From Planctomycetota bacterium (GTDB taxonomy: Bacteria; Planctomycetota; UBA1135; GCA-002686595): DNA of 51,402 bases. The notes beneath the pieces are model-generated. The model did not search any database. It was not told the DNA's origin and saw only the letters and a list, made by a program, of their open reading frames with translations. The translations under genes were made by a program, and so were the position numbers. Of this stretch, positions 27,828 to 35,973 are shown piece by piece. Positions within the stretch are counted from its first letter, which is position 1, and every line of letters begins with the position of its first letter. The stretch is taken from NCBI GenBank assembly GCA_028278425.1, contig JANQEJ010000183.1:1-51402 (forward strand), in the 5' to 3' direction.

Positions 27828-28739
27828 TCAGGTGCGCGCTCCGAGCGCCGCGGTCACCTCGGAGATCATCGCGTCGAGCGCGTCGCGCGCGGCGTCCTTC
27901 CAGGCTTTCCCGGCGTGCTCCGGCGAGCGGTACGCGAACGCCACCCCGCGCGAGGAGTTGATGATCGCGCCGCGGATCCCGCCCGGCTCGAACGCATCGA
28001 CCGTGTCGGCCGCGCTGGCGCCCTGGGCGCCCATGCCCGGGACGAGGAAAGGCGTCTGCGGCATCCGCGCGCGGAAGTCGCGCAGCTCGCCGGAGTACGT
28101 GGCGCCGACGACCGCGCCGACCGAGGAGAAGCCGCACTCCCCCACCAGGTCTTCGCCCCAGCGCGCGACCGCGTCCGCGACCGCGTGGCAGAGCGGCGGC
28201 GTTCCGTGCATCTGGATCGTCCCGCCGCCGGGGTTCGAGGTCCGCACGAGGACGTACATGCCCTTGCCCGTGCGCCGGCAGACCTCGAGGAACGGCTCGA
28301 CCGAGTCGTCGCCCAGGTAGGGGTTGACCGTGATCGCGTCGCAGAGCGCGTTTGCATCGTTGCTCTCCGCGCCGTCGAGGTAGGCGCTCGCATAGGCGGC
28401 GGCGGTGCTCTTGATGTCGCCGCGCTTCAGGTCGCCGAGGACGAGCAGGCCGGCTTCGTGCGCTTGCGTGACGACGGTCTCCCAGGCGGCGACGCCGTCC
28501 GCGCCCAACACTTCGAAGAAGGCGGACTGCGGTTTCACGACGGCCACGCGGCCGGCGCAGACGTCGATCAGCTCCCAGCAGAAGTCCGCCAGCGCCTGAG
28601 CGCGCTCCTCGCGCGGCAACGTTGCGTCGCGTGCGGCGGTGAACTCCTCGGGCAGAAGATCCAGGTGCGGATCGAGTCCGACCATGCACGGGTTTCCGAC
28701 CCGTGCGACCGCGGCGTCCAGTCGATCCGCCCAGCTCAC
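27828..28739 (-). CDS. pyrF: Orotidine 5'-phosphate decarboxylase (long type)
   Basis: A 303-residue OMP decarboxylase of the longer bacterial subgroup, catalysing the last step of UMP synthesis. Supporting motifs are NPCMVGLDPHLDLLP, AVVKPQSAFFE, the catalytic GDLKRGDIKSTA block with the Asp-Lys-Asp array, TVNPYLG, and the phosphate-binding INSSRGVAFAY. GTG 28739 overlaps the DUF502 stop by 4 nt (GTGA). No other pyrimidine gene is near. It lies inside the run of housekeeping and bacillithiol genes, probably a matter of operon packing. Confidence 0.93.
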   Translation of the reverse strand: MSWADRLDAAVARVGNPCMVGLDPHLDLLPEEFTAARDATLPREERAQALADFCWELIDVCAGRVAVVKPQSAFFEVLGADGVAAWETVVTQAHEAGLLVLGDLKRGDIKSTAAAYASAYLDGAESNDANALCDAITVNPYLGDDSVEPFLEVCRRTGKGMYVLVRTSNPGGGTIQMHGTPPLCHAVADAVARWGEDLVGECGFSSVGAVVGATYSGELRDFRARMPQTPFLVPGMGAQGASAADTVDAFEPGGIRGAIINSSRGVAFAYRSPEHAGKAWKDAARDALDAMISEVTAALGART

Positions 28740-29677
28740 GGCGCTGCGTCCCTCGTCTCGCGGCCCGCTTCCTCCGCGAGAGTTCGCGCGGGGCTTCCCT
28801 CCATCTGCTCGTGCGGCGGGATCAACACGCCGCCCGACATCGTGACGCGGAGTGCCTCGTCGACGGTGATCGGAAGCGGGATCACGGACTTGGCCTCGAC
28901 GAAGATCGTGTAGCCCGTCATCGGCATCGGCGACGAGGGAATGAAGCAGGTGATCATCGACTTGTCGAGCGTCTCCTGGACGGTCTTCGGCGCGTTGCTC
29001 GTCACGAACGCGATCGAATAGAGATGCGGGCTGGGATAGGGAATGGCGACCACGGTGTCGAACTCGATCTTCTTCTCCGCGAAGAAGAACTCGACGAGCT
29101 GTTTGCTGTAGGGGTAGACGGTGCGCACGAGCGGCACCGCGTGGAAGAGCTGGTCCAGCTTGTTGACGACGCGCCGGCCGAGGAAACCGCCGACGAGCCA
29201 GCCCAACCAGATGACGAGCAGAAGCGACAGCACGACGCCGATCAGCGGGTGCACGCGCGCCGCGACGTCGGCGCGCAGAAGCTTCGGCCGGATGCAGAGC
29301 TCCTCGAGGTCGCGGAGGAACGTCTCCTTGTCGTCGCGGTACTCCTCGAGCGCCGTCATGAACGCCGGATCGGAGTAGCGGCCGGCGCTCTGCGACGCGA
29401 GGTTCTCGAGCTCGAACGGGAGGACCGAGGTGTCGAGATACGCCTCGCTGTAGGGATCGATGCCCAGCGCGCGGAGCCCCGTCCAGCCGGCGCCGTTCCG
29501 CTCCAGCGACCAGTAGATCGTGCGGTTGATCGGCCCGGTGACGTAGGTCGTCACGAGCTGGTACAGGAACCCGAAGACGACCAGCGTGAGGACGATCGGA
29601 AGGAGCGTGATCAGCCCGCGCAGGAAGAACCGGGCGACCCGGGAGCGCGGGGCCTTCTTCTTCGTTGCCGCGTTCAT
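28736..29677 (-). CDS. DUF502 membrane protein
   Basis: A 313-residue protein matching DUF502. It has two membrane segments: FLRGLITLLPIVLTLVVFGF near residue 18 and LIGVVLSLLLVIWLGWLVGG near residue 144, separated by a roughly 100-residue extracytoplasmic insert. The C-terminal soluble part carries the family blocks VPLVRTVYPYSKQLVEFF, FIPSSPMPMTGYTIFVEA and SGGVLIPP. DUF502 proteins are widespread in bacteria and plants; no biochemical role is established to my knowledge. The insert between membrane segments is longer than usual for the family. It overlaps pyrF by 4 nt. Confidence 0.85.
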   Translation of the reverse strand: MNAATKKKAPRSRVARFFLRGLITLLPIVLTLVVFGFLYQLVTTYVTGPINRTIYWSLERNGAGWTGLRALGIDPYSEAYLDTSVLPFELENLASQSAGRYSDPAFMTALEEYRDDKETFLRDLEELCIRPKLLRADVAARVHPLIGVVLSLLLVIWLGWLVGGFLGRRVVNKLDQLFHAVPLVRTVYPYSKQLVEFFFAEKKIEFDTVVAIPYPSPHLYSIAFVTSNAPKTVQETLDKSMITCFIPSSPMPMTGYTIFVEAKSVIPLPITVDEALRVTMSGGVLIPPHEQMEGSPARTLAEEAGRETRDAAP

Positions 29678-29719
29678 GGCCTCGCCCGCTCCGTCGCGTT
29701 CGGGGAGCGGCGCGGCATC

Positions 29720-30886
29720 TTACTCCCTCGACGGTTCGAGGAAGTGCGTCGCAACGCGGTCCGCGAGCGGCAGGCCGCGCACGGTCAGGCGGAAGCGTTC
29801 CCCCACCCGTTCCAGCAGGCCGTCCGCGGCCAGCCGGCCCGCGGTCTCTTCCGCGGGATCCGGCTTGCCTTCGGCGGCGACGAAGCCGGCGGCGCGACGC
29901 GCCTCCTCGGGATCGACCCCCCGGGCGAGGCGCAGACCCAGCCACCAGGTCTCTCCCAGACGCGCCTTCGGGGAGAGGGTCTCCTCGAAGGCCCATTCCT
30001 CGCCGTCTCCCTCGAGGGCCCGCCGCCAGGCGCCGATCGAGCGCGGCCGGCCGCGTCGCGTGTGGCCGACCTTGCTGACCGCCGACGGGCCCAGCCCCAC
30101 GTAGGGGCCGTTGCGCCAGTAGTTGAGATTGTGGCGACACTCCTCCCCCTTTGAAGCGAAGTTGGACACCTCGTAGGCCTCCATGCCTCGCGACGCCGCG
30201 ATCGCCCGCGTGCGCTCGAAGAGCTCGAGCTCGACCGCCTCGGGCTCCTGGGCGAGCTTCCCCTCGGCGAGCCATTGAGCGAACGGCGTCCCCGGCTCGA
30301 AGGTCAGGTTGTAGGCGGAGAGGTGGTCGGGGCCGAGGGCGAGCACGCGCTCGAGGCCCCTCGTCCAGGCGTCCACTCCCTGGCCGGGCGCGCCATAGAT
30401 CAGGTCGACGGCGATCCGCGGCACGCCGGCCTCGCGGGCGGCCCCGTAGGCGCGGAAGCTCTGGTCCACGGTGTGGACCCGGCCGAAGAGCTCGAGCACC
30501 GCGGGCTCGAGGCTCTGGAACCCGATCGAGACGCGGTCGACGCCGTGCTCGACCAAGAGGCGCGCCTTCTCCGCGTCGAGGCTCTCCGGGTTGCACTCGA
30601 ACGTGACCTCTTCCGCCGATTCGCGAAACGCGGTGATTCGTTCGAGCTCGGAGAGAAGGCGGCGCAGCTCGTCGGGCGAATGGAACGAGGGCGTGCCGCC
30701 GCCGAAGAAGACGGTGCGCGGCGCGCGCGGCGCGAAGCGCTCCGCTTCGCGAAGGACCGCTTCGATGACGCCCCCGGTGTCGAGGTCGTCTCCCGCGACG
30801 GAGTAGAAGTCGCAGTACGGGCACTTCGCCGCGCAGAACGGCAGGTGCACGTAGAGCGGCGTTCCGGGCTCGGCGCGGGGCGGCAT
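29720..30886 (-). CDS. hemW: Radical SAM heme chaperone HemW
   Basis: A 388-residue HemW-type radical SAM protein. The cluster motif is CAAKCPYCDFYS (CxxxCxxC plus the F/Y typical of the HemN/HemW group), with FFGGGTPS after it, SIGFQSLEPAVLELFGR, DLIYGAPGQ, and HNLNYWRNGPYVGLGPSA, which marks HemW-like proteins. It lacks the longer N-terminus of true oxygen-independent coproporphyrinogen oxidase HemN, so a heme-trafficking role is preferred; both have been annotated interchangeably. It lies 28 nt after the sigma factor gene and 42 nt before DUF502. Confidence 0.9.
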   Translation of the reverse strand: MPPRAEPGTPLYVHLPFCAAKCPYCDFYSVAGDDLDTGGVIEAVLREAERFAPRAPRTVFFGGGTPSFHSPDELRRLLSELERITAFRESAEEVTFECNPESLDAEKARLLVEHGVDRVSIGFQSLEPAVLELFGRVHTVDQSFRAYGAAREAGVPRIAVDLIYGAPGQGVDAWTRGLERVLALGPDHLSAYNLTFEPGTPFAQWLAEGKLAQEPEAVELELFERTRAIAASRGMEAYEVSNFASKGEECRHNLNYWRNGPYVGLGPSAVSKVGHTRRGRPRSIGAWRRALEGDGEEWAFEETLSPKARLGETWWLGLRLARGVDPEEARRAAGFVAAEGKPDPAEETAGRLAADGLLERVGERFRLTVRGLPLADRVATHFLEPSRE

Positions 30887-30914
30887 CGCGCCCCATTATG
30901 ACGGCGGCGGAAGC

Positions 30915-31727
30915 CTAGTCCTCGCCCATGACGCGGTAGAGCTTGACGAGCGCCTCCCGCTCGATCTGCCGCACGCGTTCGCGGGTCAGTCCGACGACCT
31001 TGCCGATCTCCTTGAGCGTCATCGGCTCGACGCCCTCTTCGCCCAGGCCGTAGCGCAGGCGCAGGATCGTCGCTTCGCGCTCGTCGATCGAGTCGAGCAA
31101 GCCCTTCAGTCGGTGGAGGAGGTCCGCGTGCTGAATCTCGTCTTCCGGCGTGACGATGCGCTCGTCCTCGACCGTTTCCTGGTTGGACGTCAGAACGTCG
31201 AGCGAGACCTGCGGCGCGAGGCCTGAGGTCTGGATGGTCTGCTTGAGGAGTCGCCAGCTCTCCTGCGGGATGCCGAGCTCCTGCGCAACCTCTTCGACGC
31301 TCGGCGTGCGGCCGAGCTTGTACGCGAGCTCGGCGGACACCTGCTTCCACTTGGAGATCAGCTCCGCCATGTAGCCCGGGATGCGGACGGAAAGCACGGT
31401 GTTCGTCAGCGCGCGGCGAATCGCCTGCTTGATCCACCACGACCCGTACGTCGAGAAGCGGCAACCCGCGTCGGGGTCGAACTTCTCGGCGGCCTTCATC
31501 AAACCGATGTTCCCCTCGGCGATCAGGTCCTGGAGAGCGAGGCCGCGATCGGCGTACATCTTGGCGATGGACACGACCAGGCGGAGGTTCGCGCGGATCA
31601 TGTGCTCGCGCGCCTCCAGATCGCCCCCCTGGATGCGGCGGCCGAGCTCGCGCTCTTCCTCCGGCGACAGGAGCGAGACCTCGTTGATTTCCTGGAGGTA
31701 GGTCTCGAGGCAACGTTCGGAAGAAAT
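30915..31727 (-). CDS. Sigma-70 family RNA polymerase sigma factor, possible ATT start
   Basis: A group 1/2 sigma-70 protein with regions 1.2, 2, 3 and 4 but no region 1.1. Region 1.2 reads [20 protein letters not shown]. Region 2 includes [18 protein letters not shown] and [19 protein letters not shown] (2.3-2.4), and region 4 holds LRYGLGEE and [14 protein letters not shown]. The reading frame has no ATG, GTG or TTG before region 2.1 (first ATG at 31601), so using that ATG would delete region 1.2. Instead, an ATT at 31727 has AGGAGG 6 nt upstream and gives 270 residues. Start choice is therefore unusual and a finding in itself. Whether this is the principal sigma or a RpoS-like group 2 factor is unclear. 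Confidence 0.88.
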   Translation of the reverse strand: MSSERCLETYLQEINEVSLLSPEEERELGRRIQGGDLEAREHMIRANLRLVVSIAKMYADRGLALQDLIAEGNIGLMKAAEKFDPDAGCRFSTYGSWWIKQAIRRALTNTVLSVRIPGYMAELISKWKQVSAELAYKLGRTPSVEEVAQELGIPQESWRLLKQTIQTSGLAPQVSLDVLTSNQETVEDERIVTPEDEIQHADLLHRLKGLLDSIDEREATILRLRYGLGEEGVEPMTLKEIGKVVGLTRERVRQIEREALVKLYRVMGED

Positions 31728-31961
31728 AGCGGACCTCCTGGGTGCGCGAGGGGGGGATGGACCGGGAGCGGCGTAGCGCTGGCGGCCGTCGACAGGGCCC
31801 CCATCGGATTCCCGAGAACTCGGTCTTGAGCCGGGTTGGCTTTGGACGAAGGGGGGGAATTGGCCCGCGCCTGTTCAGGGCCCGGGTCGGTCTGCTACCG
31901 TTGGCCAGCGGCGCCGCCCTGCCGGTTCCGGCCCGCGACGCCCCCCAAGTCGGAAACAGCG
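31728..31961. other. Divergent promoter region, sigma factor / HPr fusion
   Basis: 234 nt between two divergently oriented genes. A strong ribosome site for the sigma gene (AGGAGG, 31734-31739) is present. I see GC-rich runs such as GGGGGGG but no convincing -35/-10 pair on either strand. It must contain the regulatory sites for both genes. Confidence 0.35.
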
Positions 31962-33275
31962 ATGTCCGAGACCTCCCTCGAGCAGCTCGTCCAGGAACGC
32001 CAGTTTGCCGGCATCCTGCAGACCCACGGGGAGGTCTTCTTCCGTCTTTCTAACACCCTACTGGGGCAGTCCGACCGGCCTTGGAACAAAAAGCACTACT
32101 TCCAGCTCATCAATGAGTCGGATTCGCTCGAGTCGTTCCTCGACGACTACGGCGCGCGCTACAACCGCACCTACGCCTTCTTCACCGAGCTCGTGGCGTC
32201 GCTCCGCTGGTTCGCCCAGACCGGCTACAGCCTGAGCCACATGCTGGGGCGTCTGGAGTCCTACGGCGCCTTCGATTGGCTCAACGGGGACGATCACGCC
32301 GCGCTGGAGCGAGCCACCCAGCGCACCCACGAGTTCTGCCGGCGGGCGGCGATCGACCTCTTGAGCGCCATTCGCAAGGAGGCCGCGTCGCTCGGCCTGG
32401 AGATCACGCCGGAGACGTTTCCGGAAAGCAACTTCCTTCCTGTGGTCGCGCGAAGGCGGCTGCCGCGCAACGTGGGCCAATCCGATCTCGAGGACGAGGA
32501 GCAGAAGATCGCCGAGGTGGCCTCGAAGTTCCTCGCTGCCTGCGACATGCTCGCCGACGCCGGTATTCGCTCCATCGAGGATCCGGAGCGGCGAGGTGCC
32601 TTCCTCGCCAACGCGTGCACGGAAGAGCAGGCGCGGGTGTACGAGGCCACGGTGCACAACCTGCAGTCGACCTACGACACGCACATCCAGAACACCGTGC
32701 TGGAGGCGGCGGACCCGCGGCTCATGCGGCTGCGCGGGCACATGTCCGGGGCGTTGCATCTCCTGGCTTCGGTGACCTACCTCACCCACTTCTTCGAGCG
32801 GCACGAAGACGAGCTCCGGAACGAGGAGGTCAAGCACCGGATCAGCGAGCTGATCGACCGCAACGACGTGCAGGACATCATCCTGAACGAGCTGCTCTTC
32901 TGGGCGAAGCGCTTCTTGGAGGGCGGCCGGAGCGTGGCGGAGGACCTGTTGCCGGAGTACACCAACGTGCAGGAGCTCGACGTCGAGGTCTCCGACGGGC
33001 TCGTCATGCACGCCCGTCCCGCCGCTCTCATCGTGGGGATCGTGAACCACTACGGCACGCCGGTCGAGATGGAGGTCGCGGGCCAGGCGTGCAATGCCGC
33101 TTCCATTCTCGAGCTTCTGGTCTGCGTAGGCTCGCATCCGGACGAACGACGCTTCGTCTTCCGCGGAGACGAGAACCCACTGCGGGATATCCGGCTGCTC
33201 TTCCAGCACGGCCTCGGCGAAGAGGGCATGGAGAGTCTGCCGGACTCCCTCGGCTACCTGAGCAACGAGGGCTGA
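31962..33275 (+). CDS. Helical protein with C-terminal HPr-like phosphocarrier domain
   Basis: A 437-residue protein. Residues 1-335 are mainly alpha-helical with no family I can name. Residues about 338-420 match HPr of the PTS: DGLVMHARPAALIVGIVNHYG with His350-Ala-Arg352-Pro353 (the His15-Ala-Arg17-Pro18 site), then ACNAASILELLVC, where Ser381 aligns with HPr Ser46. The His-to-Ser spacing is 31 residues, the same as in HPr. The domain could therefore accept phosphate on His and be controlled by a Ser kinase, or serve as a binding module. No EI, EII or HPr kinase gene is in the window. It is divergent from the sigma-factor gene. ATG 31962 has a GGA-type site 7 nt upstream; upstream codons in this frame would extend into the regulatory region. 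Confidence 0.82.
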   Translation: MSETSLEQLVQERQFAGILQTHGEVFFRLSNTLLGQSDRPWNKKHYFQLINESDSLESFLDDYGARYNRTYAFFTELVASLRWFAQTGYSLSHMLGRLESYGAFDWLNGDDHAALERATQRTHEFCRRAAIDLLSAIRKEAASLGLEITPETFPESNFLPVVARRRLPRNVGQSDLEDEEQKIAEVASKFLAACDMLADAGIRSIEDPERRGAFLANACTEEQARVYEATVHNLQSTYDTHIQNTVLEAADPRLMRLRGHMSGALHLLASVTYLTHFFERHEDELRNEEVKHRISELIDRNDVQDIILNELLFWAKRFLEGGRSVAEDLLPEYTNVQELDVEVSDGLVMHARPAALIVGIVNHYGTPVEMEVAGQACNAASILELLVCVGSHPDERRFVFRGDENPLRDIRLLFQHGLGEEGMESLPDSLGYLSNEG

Positions 33276-33282
33276 AGGGGAC

Positions 33283-34017
33283 TCAGACTCCGAGCTTCAG
33301 CCGTTCCGCCAGCACGTCCGGCAAGCCGGCGCTTCGAATGCGAGCGGCTTCGAGCTCGATGTCGTACGGGAGACGCTGGATCCAGGCGCGCCGCTCTTCC
33401 GTGTCGTAGACCGCGTACCCGGTCAGAGGGTTCTCGTCGCGCGGCTGGCCCACGCTCCCCACGTTGAGCAAGCACTTGCTCGTCTCGGCGAGATCCACCT
33501 CCGGATCCAGCGTGTACGCCGTGCGCTGGGGGTCTTCCTGCAACCGAAGCAACGCGATCGGCACGTGGCTGTGTCCCACGAAGCAGACGGGGCGCTCCAT
33601 GATGTCGAGGGATGGATCCGCGTCCGTCGTGCTCAGGATGTAGTCGAAGAGCTCCGGTCGATGCAGCGTCCCGTGACTCACGTGGCAGTGTTCGAGGTCC
33701 AGAGTCATCGGCAGGGACGCAAGCCACTCGTAGTCGGTGCTCTCGATGGCGCTCTGCGTCCACCGAATCGCCTCGCGCGCGTAGTTGTTGAAGTAACGGT
33801 CGTCGAGCTCGCGGACGCAGGCGGCGTCGTGGTTGCCCTTGACGACCAGCACCTCGCGCTCCCGCAAGATCGCGATGCACTCCCGCGGGGCGGCTCCGTA
33901 GCCGACGACGTCCCCCACGCTCACGACCTGGTCGATGCCCTCCGCGTCCATGTGCTCCAGCACGGTGGTCAGGGCCGAGAGATTGGCGTGGATGTCGCCG
34001 AGAATGCCGTACTTCAT
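33283..34017 (-). CDS. Metallophosphoesterase (YfcE/MJ0936-like)
   Basis: A 244-residue calcineurin-like phosphoesterase. The metal motifs are KYGILGDIHANLSAL (DxH), VSVGDVVGYG (GD), VVKGNHDAACV (GNHD), CHVSHGT and FVGHSHVP (GHxH), in the expected order; it is close to the group annotated as YfcE-type phosphodiesterases or ApaH-like enzymes. The substrate is not predictable. The ATG overlaps the upstream gene's stop by 4 nt (ATGA). The gene ends 7 nt from the convergent HPr-fusion gene. Confidence 0.88.
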   Translation of the reverse strand: MKYGILGDIHANLSALTTVLEHMDAEGIDQVVSVGDVVGYGAAPRECIAILREREVLVVKGNHDAACVRELDDRYFNNYAREAIRWTQSAIESTDYEWLASLPMTLDLEHCHVSHGTLHRPELFDYILSTTDADPSLDIMERPVCFVGHSHVPIALLRLQEDPQRTAYTLDPEVDLAETSKCLLNVGSVGQPRDENPLTGYAVYDTEERRAWIQRLPYDIELEAARIRSAGLPDVLAERLKLGV

Positions 34018-34682
34018 CCGGAGCGTGAGGGGGGCACAGCGAGCAGACCACCAGCCAGTGCAAGACCTGCTACCAGAACCGCTCCGCCGAGGATAGCGAG
34101 GGGACCGCCCGGTTCCGAGACCGCGCGCGAGAGATGCTGCGAAGCGTCCAGCACGTCGCGGAGGGCGACGGCGGGCCAGGAACTCGAATCGAGGAGCAGC
34201 GCGGGGCCGAACCAAGTCGCGAGCAGGAACACCGTCAACAGCCCGTAGGTAGGAAGTCGCATCCGAAGCAAGGCGATTCCCAGAGCGGCGAGATGCGCGT
34301 CCGCGAGGACGAGCGACACCCAGGACGCGGCGCTCGGCCCGTTGCTGAGGGCCCCCTTGGCGCCAAGGAGCAGGAGGGCTTGCACGACCGCGGCGGAGCT
34401 CACCAGTGCGAGCCCTTCCCCCCAGACGCGGGAGCGGCTCGGCAGCCACTCGCGGAACCCCGACGCACCCGCAAGGGCCCCCAGGCCGAGGAGGGTACCG
34501 AGCAGGCCGGCGAGGAAGATCATCTCCTCCAGACCTCCCGACCGCTCGAGGGTCGCCACTCCTGGCGGCTGGAGGCGGTCGAAGACGGGCCAGGTGACGA
34601 GGGCGAGCAGGGCGACACATGCTCCCCCTGGGTGCGTCATCCATCGGCGCACGACCCAAGCCGCCAACCGGAAGGCCACCAT
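34014..34682 (-). CDS. Hypothetical multi-spanning membrane protein
   Basis: A 222-residue protein with about six predicted membrane segments (for instance CVALLALVTWPVF, MIFLAGLLGTLLGLGALAG, ALVSSAAVVQALLLLGA, YGLLTVFLLATWFGPALLL, ILGGAVLVAGLALAGGLL). ATG 34682 has AAAAGG 6 nt upstream; longer readings cross the parS region. It resembles an ABC-2 type permease subunit in length and in having hydrophilic loops between early helices, but no ATPase partner is adjacent, so this is only a guess. It overlaps the phosphoesterase gene by 4 nt, so the two are co-transcribed. Confidence 0.65.
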   Translation of the reverse strand: MVAFRLAAWVVRRWMTHPGGACVALLALVTWPVFDRLQPPGVATLERSGGLEEMIFLAGLLGTLLGLGALAGASGFREWLPSRSRVWGEGLALVSSAAVVQALLLLGAKGALSNGPSAASWVSLVLADAHLAALGIALLRMRLPTYGLLTVFLLATWFGPALLLDSSSWPAVALRDVLDASQHLSRAVSEPGGPLAILGGAVLVAGLALAGGLLAVPPSRSG

Positions 34683-34813
34683 GCGCGGCCTTTTACGGCC
34701 ACGAGGGGTCCGGATCCAGCCCAAAAGGGCCGCCGTCCGCTCGATGTGCCTCCGAGCTGGCCGCGGAGCTAGGGAGGCAGCGGGTGGACCTGGCCTCCCG
34801 AGGAGCCCCGGGA

Positions 34814-34829
34814 TGTTCCACGTGGAACC
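34814..34829. promoter_or_regulatory. parS: parS site 1
   Basis: TGTTCCACGTGGAACC: 15 of 16 positions of the canonical bacterial parS (last base differs). It is the outermost of four sites upstream of parB and the ParB binding and loading element in the chromosome-segregation system. Confidence 0.9.
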
Positions 34830-34915
34830 TCCGGTCGGAAGGGAGAACCACACGGTATGGGAGAAGGATGGAAACCAAGCTCGATATCTTGGGGTCGGTT
34901 CCCTAGTCTGCGGAG

Positions 34916-34931
34916 TGTTCCACGTGGAACA
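34916..34931. promoter_or_regulatory. parS: parS site 2 (perfect)
   Basis: TGTTCCACGTGGAACA, identical to the canonical parS. The flanks extend the perfect palindrome to 24 bp (34912-34935). This is expected to be a high-affinity ParB site. Confidence 0.95.
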
Positions 34932-34952
34932 CTCCGGGCCGACGCCGGGAGG

Positions 34953-34968
34953 CGTTCCACGTGGAACA
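34953..34968. promoter_or_regulatory. parS: parS site 3
   Basis: CGTTCCACGTGGAACA: 15 of 16 positions match (first base differs). It lies 37 bp, centre to centre, from site 2. Confidence 0.9.
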
Positions 34969-34998
34969 TCCCGGCGTCAGCGTGGAACCCCCATCGGA

Positions 34999-35014
34999 TG
35001 TTCCACGTGGAACA
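34999..35014. promoter_or_regulatory. parS: parS site 4 (perfect)
   Basis: TGTTCCACGTGGAACA, identical to canonical parS, with the palindrome extending to 20 bp (34997-35016). It is the site closest to the parB start, 75 nt upstream of it. Confidence 0.95.
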
Positions 35015-35088
35015 TCTCGGCGAGCGGGCTGGTTCTCGATCGCGACGCGGATGCGCCACGTGGGCTCCGCCAACCCGGAGGCAGAATC

Positions 35089-35973
35089 GTGGAACGTAGA
35101 CTCGGAAGAGGGCTCGGGTCGCTGTTGTCCAAGCCGGAGGCGACGGAAGAAGGCCCCGTGGATGTGGACCTGAGGTCGATCCGCCCGAACCCCCATCAGC
35201 CTCGGAAGGCGTTCGACGCCGGGGCGCTCGAGGAGCTTAAGAGCAGCATCTCCACCCACGGTGTGTTGCAGCCCGTCGTCGTGCGTCCCGCCGAAGAGGG
35301 ATACGAGCTGATCGCGGGGGAAAGGCGGTGGCGCGCCGCGCGCTTGGCGGGCCTCCAGCGGATCGCCGCGGTCGTGCGGACCGACGTCAGCGACGAGCAG
35401 ATGCTGGAGCTCGCCCTGATCGAAAACGTCCAGCGTGCCAACCTCGACCCCATCGAGAAGGCCAGGGGCTTCCAAGCCCTGATGGAGACCCTGAGCCTCA
35501 CTCAGGAAGCCGTTGCGACCAAGGTCGGGTTGAAGCGCTCCACCGTCACGAACCATCTCCGCCTTCTCGATCTGCCGCAAGAGGCGCAAGACGCGGTCTC
35601 CCAGGAGCTCATCACGATGGGCCACGCCCGGGCCTTGCTTGGCCTCCAGGATCGGAAGATCCTACGGCGACTTCTCGCGGAGATCGGCCGCCAAGATCTG
35701 AGCGTGCGCGAAGTGGAGCGGCGTGTGCGGGAAGCGCAAGGCCGCGAAGCGGCGCGGTCCCGGTCCGGAGGGACTCCACCGCAGCCGTGGGCCCGGGAGA
35801 TGGAGCGCCGGCTCAGGGAACGGCTCGGCACCAAGGTGGCGGTCCATTGCGGCCCCGACTACCGTGGACAGATCCTGATCGAGTTCTTTGGTCGGGAGGA
35901 CTTGGAACGGCTCTACGGGGTCCTCGCGCCGTCCCCGACGGTCGACGCTATTCCAGAACGACGGTCGCGTTGA
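35089..35973 (+). CDS. parB: Chromosome partitioning protein ParB/Spo0J
   Basis: A 294-residue ParB. The N-terminus (RRLGRGLGSLL) carries the conserved ParA-interacting basic stretch; the CTPase/ParB-N domain contains IRPNPHQPRKAFD, LIAGERRWRAA and LIENVQRANLDPIEKA; the helix-turn-helix that reads parS is about 125-185 (TQEAVATKVGLKRSTVTNHL); the C-terminal dimerisation domain follows after a linker. GTG 35089 has GGAGG 7 nt upstream. It sits directly downstream of four parS sites and about 9.6 kb from parA. The gene end overlaps the convergent cyclophilin gene by 26 nt. Confidence 0.94.
   Translation: MERRLGRGLGSLLSKPEATEEGPVDVDLRSIRPNPHQPRKAFDAGALEELKSSISTHGVLQPVVVRPAEEGYELIAGERRWRAARLAGLQRIAAVVRTDVSDEQMLELALIENVQRANLDPIEKARGFQALMETLSLTQEAVATKVGLKRSTVTNHLRLLDLPQEAQDAVSQELITMGHARALLGLQDRKILRRLLAEIGRQDLSVREVERRVREAQGREAARSRSGGTPPQPWAREMERRLRERLGTKVAVHCGPDYRGQILIEFFGREDLERLYGVLAPSPTVDAIPERRSR

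Larger units (their letters stand above)
34683..35088. other. Non-coding parS region upstream of parB
   Basis: About 406 nt without a supported gene, lying between the starts of the membrane-protein gene (minus) and parB (plus). It contains four parS sites (listed separately), a degenerate one at 35052-35067 (10 of 16 positions, core CCACGTGG) and a half-site GTGGAAC at 34982-34988. It must also contain the promoters of both flanking genes, which I could not place. Confidence 0.6.

Noticed and set aside
34814..35014. Palindromes as insertion-sequence ends or a transcription-factor operator array
   Set aside because: They match the 16-bp parS consensus and lie directly upstream of parB, which explains them.
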